Below, piece by piece: positions 60,369 to 64,000 of a stretch of 64,000 bases of DNA (within the stretch, counting starts at the first letter, position 1; every line of letters begins with the position of its first letter). Source of the stretch: Pontibacter ruber (GTDB taxonomy: Bacteria; Bacteroidota; Bacteroidia; Cytophagales; Hymenobacteraceae); NCBI RefSeq assembly GCF_023630205.1, contig NZ_JALPRR010000003.1, positions 1,054,001 to 1,118,000 of the forward strand, in the 5' to 3' direction. The translations under genes were made by a program, and so were the position numbers. Under the pieces are notes generated by a model. That model had not been told where the DNA came from and did not search any database. It worked only from the letters and a program-made list of their open reading frames with translations.

Positions 60369-61439
60369 TTACTCCTGTTTCTTTTGTTTACGTTGCCGCT
60401 TTTCCTCTTTCATTCGCTGGCGAACGTTATCGTCTACGCCTCTGCCGCTTTCCATGGGTTCATGCACCGAGCCGGAGGTGTTGGGCGCAGGCGGTGCGTT
60501 TTCGATCTGGTATTTGTGCACGACATTGGCAGACATCTTTTCAATTAAATGAGGGAATAGGCTATGCCCATAGTATGTGGCCCTTGCCTTCCAGCCAACA
60601 GGTAGCTCCTGCTTTGGTTTTAGAGAAGCCCTGATAACGGCATTCACAACCTTTTCCGGAGGGTCCATAGCGCCCATGCGTGGGGTGCCGCCGCTGTAGT
60701 TGGCCGCATGCCTCCAGAAGGGTGTGTCGATCGCCCAGGGCTCTACCGTTACCACTTTTATATTTTTATACCCGTTTAATCGGAGCTCATGGTTAAGAGC
60801 CTGGCTCAGGTTTCGGATACCTCCCTTGGTTGCGGAATACGTAGCATGATAGGCCAGCGGATCAACACTCTCGATCGAGCCCATGTTAATGAGGGTACCG
60901 TAGCCCTGTACCCTGAACTGCCGGATAGCAGCATAACTGCCGTAAATAAATCCTTTCAGGTTAACATCTACAATGCGTGCCTGGTCCTCAAGCGGTATAT
61001 CCCAGAAGCGGCCAATGCCTCCCACGCCAGCCATGTTGATCCAGACATCAATCGTACCATACTGCCTGACAGCAGCCTCTGCCAACCGCTGCACGTCATC
61101 GGGTTTACTGATGTCCATGGTAACGACCAGGGCTGTTCCGCCTGCGGATCTTACTTTTTCTGCAACCTCATCCAGCAGATCTGTTCTGCGGGCCGCCAGC
61201 ACCACATTGGCCTTATAGGCACCCAATTGTTCTGCCACCCCACGACCTATGCCGCTGGAGGCCCCCACGATCACAAAAGTTTTACCTGCTGTTTTGCGCT
61301 GACCCGCTGATCCTATTTTTGAAGTCTCACAACTACTTAGCAGCATACCACAAAGTATAAAAAGTATGGCTACGCTTTGTAAGTGCCGGCATAAGTACAC
61401 GGGCTTTGTTCTTTTGAATTTAGGTGCCGAAGCCTGCAT
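60369..61439 (-). CDS. SDR family oxidoreductase with lipoprotein-like N-terminus
   Basis: 356 residues from the Met at 61439, chosen because it precedes a signal-like stretch; an open frame 62 codons longer shows no homology. The N-terminus SVAILFILCGMLLSSC has a lipobox with Cys37. The SDR fold follows: VIVGASSGIGRG (NAD(P) loop), NMAGVGGIGRFWD, INMGSIESVDP with the catalytic Ser, and YHATYSATKGG with the YxxxK pair. The C-terminus is strongly basic (RQRMKEEKRQRKQKKQE). Secreted SDRs are unusual because NAD(P)H is cytoplasmic, so the lipobox may be fortuitous, or the enzyme may be membrane-tethered facing the cytoplasm. The substrate is unknown. Confidence 0.85.
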   Translation of the reverse strand: MQASAPKFKRTKPVYLCRHLQSVAILFILCGMLLSSCETSKIGSAGQRKTAGKTFVIVGASSGIGRGVAEQLGAYKANVVLAARRTDLLDEVAEKVRSAGGTALVVTMDISKPDDVQRLAEAAVRQYGTIDVWINMAGVGGIGRFWDIPLEDQARIVDVNLKGFIYGSYAAIRQFRVQGYGTLINMGSIESVDPLAYHATYSATKGGIRNLSQALNHELRLNGYKNIKVVTVEPWAIDTPFWRHAANYSGGTPRMGAMDPPEKVVNAVIRASLKPKQELPVGWKARATYYGHSLFPHLIEKMSANVVHKYQIENAPPAPNTSGSVHEPMESGRGVDDNVRQRMKEEKRQRKQKKQE

Positions 61440-61757
61440 AATTCTGTTGCGCTTCGTTCCCGAGTCATAGACGGCGCAGATTAATTTTGCCTCAGCTGAT
61501 TTGTATTTTCTTCTGAGCAGCTTTGATGCCGTTTCACAAAGTTTTGGTCTGGCCATTTGGTTGATGTATGAATTGAGCAAGAATGATCGGGTGCTGCGCT
61601 TTGCTGCTCCTGATATGCTTTGCACGGAAGAGTATTCCTGGGAGTTATACTTATTTACCTCCTTTGGGAATAGGAGTGAAAGGCAAAGTATACTTGATAG
61701 GGTAAAAACGAAAGAGGCTCCTACGGGAGCCTCTTTTATACTTTGCTGCTAATCTAA
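61440..61757. other. Intergenic region, 318 bp, with terminator
   Basis: It lies between the SDR start and the S9 peptidase stop, both on the minus strand. It contains the terminator at 61711-61736 and two TTATACTT octamers (61645-61652 and 61736-61743). The open frame extending from the SDR gene into this region is considered noncoding. Confidence 0.5.
61711..61736 (-). terminator. Rho-independent terminator of the S9 peptidase gene
   Basis: Perfect 11-bp arms AAAGAGGCTCC (61711-61721) and GGAGCCTCTTT (61726-61736) with loop TACG. On the minus strand it is followed by a U-containing stretch (complement of 61704-61710). It lies 21 nt past the stop at 61758. Confidence 0.85.
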
Positions 61758-63926
61758 TTACTGGGCTTGCTTGTTCAGCCAGCGCTCGAAGAATTCGTAG
61801 GTTCGCAGCATCTGGTCGATGCGCTGGCGGTTGTTACCGCTTCGGGTGATTTCGTGTGTGGCGCCCGGGTGGCGCACATATTCAACGGGTCTGTTGAGTA
61901 TCTTCAGGCTCTTGTACAGCATCTCGCTCTGGATCACACCGGTTCGCAGGTCGTTTTCGCCGTGGAAGATGATGAGCGGCGTGGTGATGTTCTGCACGTA
62001 CGTCAAAGGCGATTCGCTCTGGATCAGGCTTTTTGATTTCTCTTCCCAAGGGTAGCCGCCGAAGTAGTTCGGAACCAGTCTCCAGGCGTTGCCTTCTCCG
62101 AAGAAAGTGCCCAGGTCGTATACGCCACGCTGCGAGCAGGCAGCTTTAAAGCGATTGTCATGGCCCAGTATCCAGGATACCAGGTAGCCCCCATATGAGC
62201 CTCCCGTAATGGCAAGACGCGATGTATCAGCCCAGCCCTCGGCAATGGCACCTTCCAGTGCAGTCAATACATCGCTGGCAGGACCTGCGCCCCAGTCGCC
62301 TACGTTGCCGCGCATAAATTCTTCGCCATAGCCACCGGAGCCTCTCGGGTTACTGTATACCACGCCATAGCCGCGGCTTGCAAAGTACTGGTACTCGTGC
62401 CACATGCTGCTCTCGCCCGGTCCCCACATGGCGGTAGGGCCACCATGTATCTCGAGCACCAGCGGGTATTTTGTACCGGCAGTAAAGTTAGTCGGCTTCA
62501 TCACCCAGTATTCCACTACCTGGCCTTTGTTGTTTTTGAAGGTCTTTTTCTCCGGCAGGCTGAGTTTCTTATCTTTTACCCAATCGTGGTTAAGCGACGT
62601 GATGCGCTTTGTTTTTTTAGCATGTTCATTAGCCAGGTACAGCTCGTTCGGGTTAGCAACTTCGGTTTTGGAAAAGGCCAGTTTGTCTTTTTTGATGTCG
62701 AAGCTGTTTACGCCGCTGTTTTCATCGGTCAGTTTCTCTACTTTACCGGACTTTACATCGGCACGGTTAAGCAGAATGCCGCCGTTGGCAGGAGAGGTAA
62801 AGTATAAATGCTTCTCGTTCGAGGCCCACACCAGGTTGCTCTTGTTGCGGTCGTAGTTAATTGTTTTTATATCGGCTTCGCTGCCACCCAGCGGCATAAT
62901 AGCCAGTTTGGGGATGCTTACCGTTTGTGTCTGGTTATACTGGAAGGCGAGCCATTTGCCGGAAGGGGATAAGGTGGCGGTGTTGTAGGAAAAACCTTTC
63001 TTGCCCAGCAACTGCTTCAGGTTGCTGCCATCAGCATTTACGATAAATATTTCAGATTCCAGCGAGCGGTTCGGGTGTTCGGTATCATCGGAGTCTCCTT
63101 CAAATACCACGCGCTTTCCATCGGGTGTAAAGGCCGGGTTAAAGCTGGTGGAGAAGCCCGGTGTCAGGTCTTTGGGTGTAGCACCTGGCACGGCATCTAC
63201 AATAAAGATGTGCGACAAGCTGATGTTCGACGATACATTTGCTTCTTCCTGGAAGTCGAGCTGGTTGATGACCTTGGCTTTTTCGTCTTTCTCGTTCTGA
63301 TCAAGATAGCCGCGAATCTCTGCCAGGGAGCCGTCGGGGTTAGGCTTTACCGTGCTTACCTTCAGGTGTTCGTTCTGGTAAAAACCCGGTTTCTCGTACG
63401 ACCATTTCGGGATGGAATTGTTCGGATTCAGCAGCGAATCGGAAAGTAATTGCTTTAATCCGAAGCCGGACGTGAAGAGCAGCTTTTTGCCGTCAGGACT
63501 CCAGTACGGACTGTTGGCGCCATACTTGAATTTGGTAAGTTGCATCGGCTCGCCTCCGTTCAGGGAGAGCAGGAATATCTGCGGCTTCTCATCTGCCACC
63601 CGTACAAAAGCGATCTGTTTGCCGTCGGGGCTCCAGGCAGGCTGAGAGCCGCCTTCTTTGGCAAAGGTAAGCTGGCGGGGTTTTGCACTGCCGCTGGTAG
63701 GGGCAAGGTGCAGCTGTGTCAGGTACTTGTACTCGCCTTTTTTAGATGGGTCCGGCTCAATGGTTTTTACGGTATAGGCAACCCAGTTGCCATCGGGGCT
63801 GATGGTAACAGAACTTGCCTGCTTGATCTTCAGCATGTCTGTAACCTTGATCAGGTTGTCAGGTGATTGCGCCCGGGCGATAAATACAGCCAGGAACAAC
63901 AGCACCGCAGTAAATTTTTTCTTCAT
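61758..63926 (-). CDS. S9 family peptidase (acylaminoacyl-peptidase/DPP-type), secreted
   Basis: 722 residues. A signal peptide (MKKKFTAVLLFLAVFIARAQ) is followed by a seven-bladed WD40-like/PD40 beta-propeller (about 30-430, with repeats such as PAWSPDGKQIAFVR and YWSPDGKKLLFTS). A C-terminal alpha/beta hydrolase (about 455-720) carries the catalytic triad: Ser577 in ITGGSYGGYL, Asp in HGENDLRTG and His in PGATHEI. These serine peptidases release dipeptides or acylated residues from short peptides; here it is likely periplasmic, in peptide utilisation. The EIHGGPTAMWG oxyanion segment is also conserved. It is a single-gene unit with its own terminator. Confidence 0.95.
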   Translation of the reverse strand: MKKKFTAVLLFLAVFIARAQSPDNLIKVTDMLKIKQASSVTISPDGNWVAYTVKTIEPDPSKKGEYKYLTQLHLAPTSGSAKPRQLTFAKEGGSQPAWSPDGKQIAFVRVADEKPQIFLLSLNGGEPMQLTKFKYGANSPYWSPDGKKLLFTSGFGLKQLLSDSLLNPNNSIPKWSYEKPGFYQNEHLKVSTVKPNPDGSLAEIRGYLDQNEKDEKAKVINQLDFQEEANVSSNISLSHIFIVDAVPGATPKDLTPGFSTSFNPAFTPDGKRVVFEGDSDDTEHPNRSLESEIFIVNADGSNLKQLLGKKGFSYNTATLSPSGKWLAFQYNQTQTVSIPKLAIMPLGGSEADIKTINYDRNKSNLVWASNEKHLYFTSPANGGILLNRADVKSGKVEKLTDENSGVNSFDIKKDKLAFSKTEVANPNELYLANEHAKKTKRITSLNHDWVKDKKLSLPEKKTFKNNKGQVVEYWVMKPTNFTAGTKYPLVLEIHGGPTAMWGPGESSMWHEYQYFASRGYGVVYSNPRGSGGYGEEFMRGNVGDWGAGPASDVLTALEGAIAEGWADTSRLAITGGSYGGYLVSWILGHDNRFKAACSQRGVYDLGTFFGEGNAWRLVPNYFGGYPWEEKSKSLIQSESPLTYVQNITTPLIIFHGENDLRTGVIQSEMLYKSLKILNRPVEYVRHPGATHEITRSGNNRQRIDQMLRTYEFFERWLNKQAQ

Positions 63927-64000
63927 GGGTGGTGAGTGAGTTTTGTGTAACGTAATGCATTCAGTAAGCTCTTTGGGCTTAGCCTTTCAGAACCAGTTGA

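Noticed and set aside
61440..61625. 62-codon N-terminal extension of the SDR protein
   Set aside because: Low-complexity basic sequence without homology; the signal-like segment follows the Met at 61439.
1..64000. tRNA, rRNA, CRISPR arrays and phage genes
   Set aside because: Scanning found no T-loop GGTTCGAATCC-type signatures, no regularly spaced direct repeats and no phage or integrase-like proteins.

Overview
The window looks like chromosome from a Bacteroidota bacterium, most likely order Cytophagales (a Hymenobacteraceae/Pontibacter-type genome; this placement is inference). Supporting evidence: two secreted proteins end in type IX secretion (Por) sorting domains, there is a Bacteroidota-type EF-G paralogue, many surface lipoproteins, a BY-kinase capsule regulator, and poor Shine-Dalgarno sequences throughout. 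No tRNA, rRNA, CRISPR array, transposase or phage gene was seen.

Layout. (1) 1-5.4 kb, minus strand: a truncated beta-propeller phytase and two related T9SS-secreted beta-propeller proteins. (2) 5.9-16.2 kb, minus strand: a compact ABC-transporter-dependent polysaccharide operon (Wzm permease, Wzt ATPase with C-terminal domain, six GT2 glycosyltransferases of which one is fused to a methyltransferase, and a polysaccharide deacetylase). (3) 17.1-25.7 kb, plus strand: two paralogous polysaccharide lyases, a lipoprotein deacetylase, a DegT-type aminotransferase and two paralogous CelD/FemAB-like acyltransferases whose C-terminal modules are about 95 percent identical in DNA. (4) 26.3-27.7 kb, plus strand: the initiating undecaprenyl-phosphate glycosylphosphotransferase. 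(5) 27.8-43.0 kb, minus strand: a Wzx/Wzy-type operon running wza, wzc, NusG-like antiterminator, nucleotidyltransferase/dTMP-kinase-like fusion, wzx, an APH-like kinase, GT2, wzy, methyltransferase, two GT4s, a DUF354 protein and an AlgD-like sugar-nucleotide dehydrogenase. (6) 43.7-64 kb: visibly GC-richer, ordinary accessory and housekeeping genes: a CapA-family protein, Ca/Na antiporter, RtcB RNA ligase, NamZ (DUF1343) muramidase, a phosphodiester glycosidase, a large glycoside hydrolase, cold-shock proteins, an orphan ABC ATPase, EF-G2, an SRAP/YedK protein, an SDR lipoprotein and an S9 peptidase.

How it fits together (inference). Regions 2-5 look like one 37 kb exopolysaccharide island carrying both assembly logics, ABC-dependent and Wzx/Wzy-dependent. 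An AlgD-like dehydrogenase would supply a uronic acid nucleotide. Linked lyases, which typically cleave uronic-acid polymers, deacetylases, methyltransferases, acyltransferases and two kinases would trim or decorate the product.

The most notable signals are: the GC-rich swapped C-terminal module in the acyltransferase pair; the kinase and nucleotidyltransferase genes inside the Wzy operon; an EF-G paralogue that has lost the catalytic histidine; unusually long perfect hairpins (30 bp and 22 bp arms) flanking operons; and a strongly over-represented octamer AAGTATAA/TTATACTT, with 39 copies found by eye.
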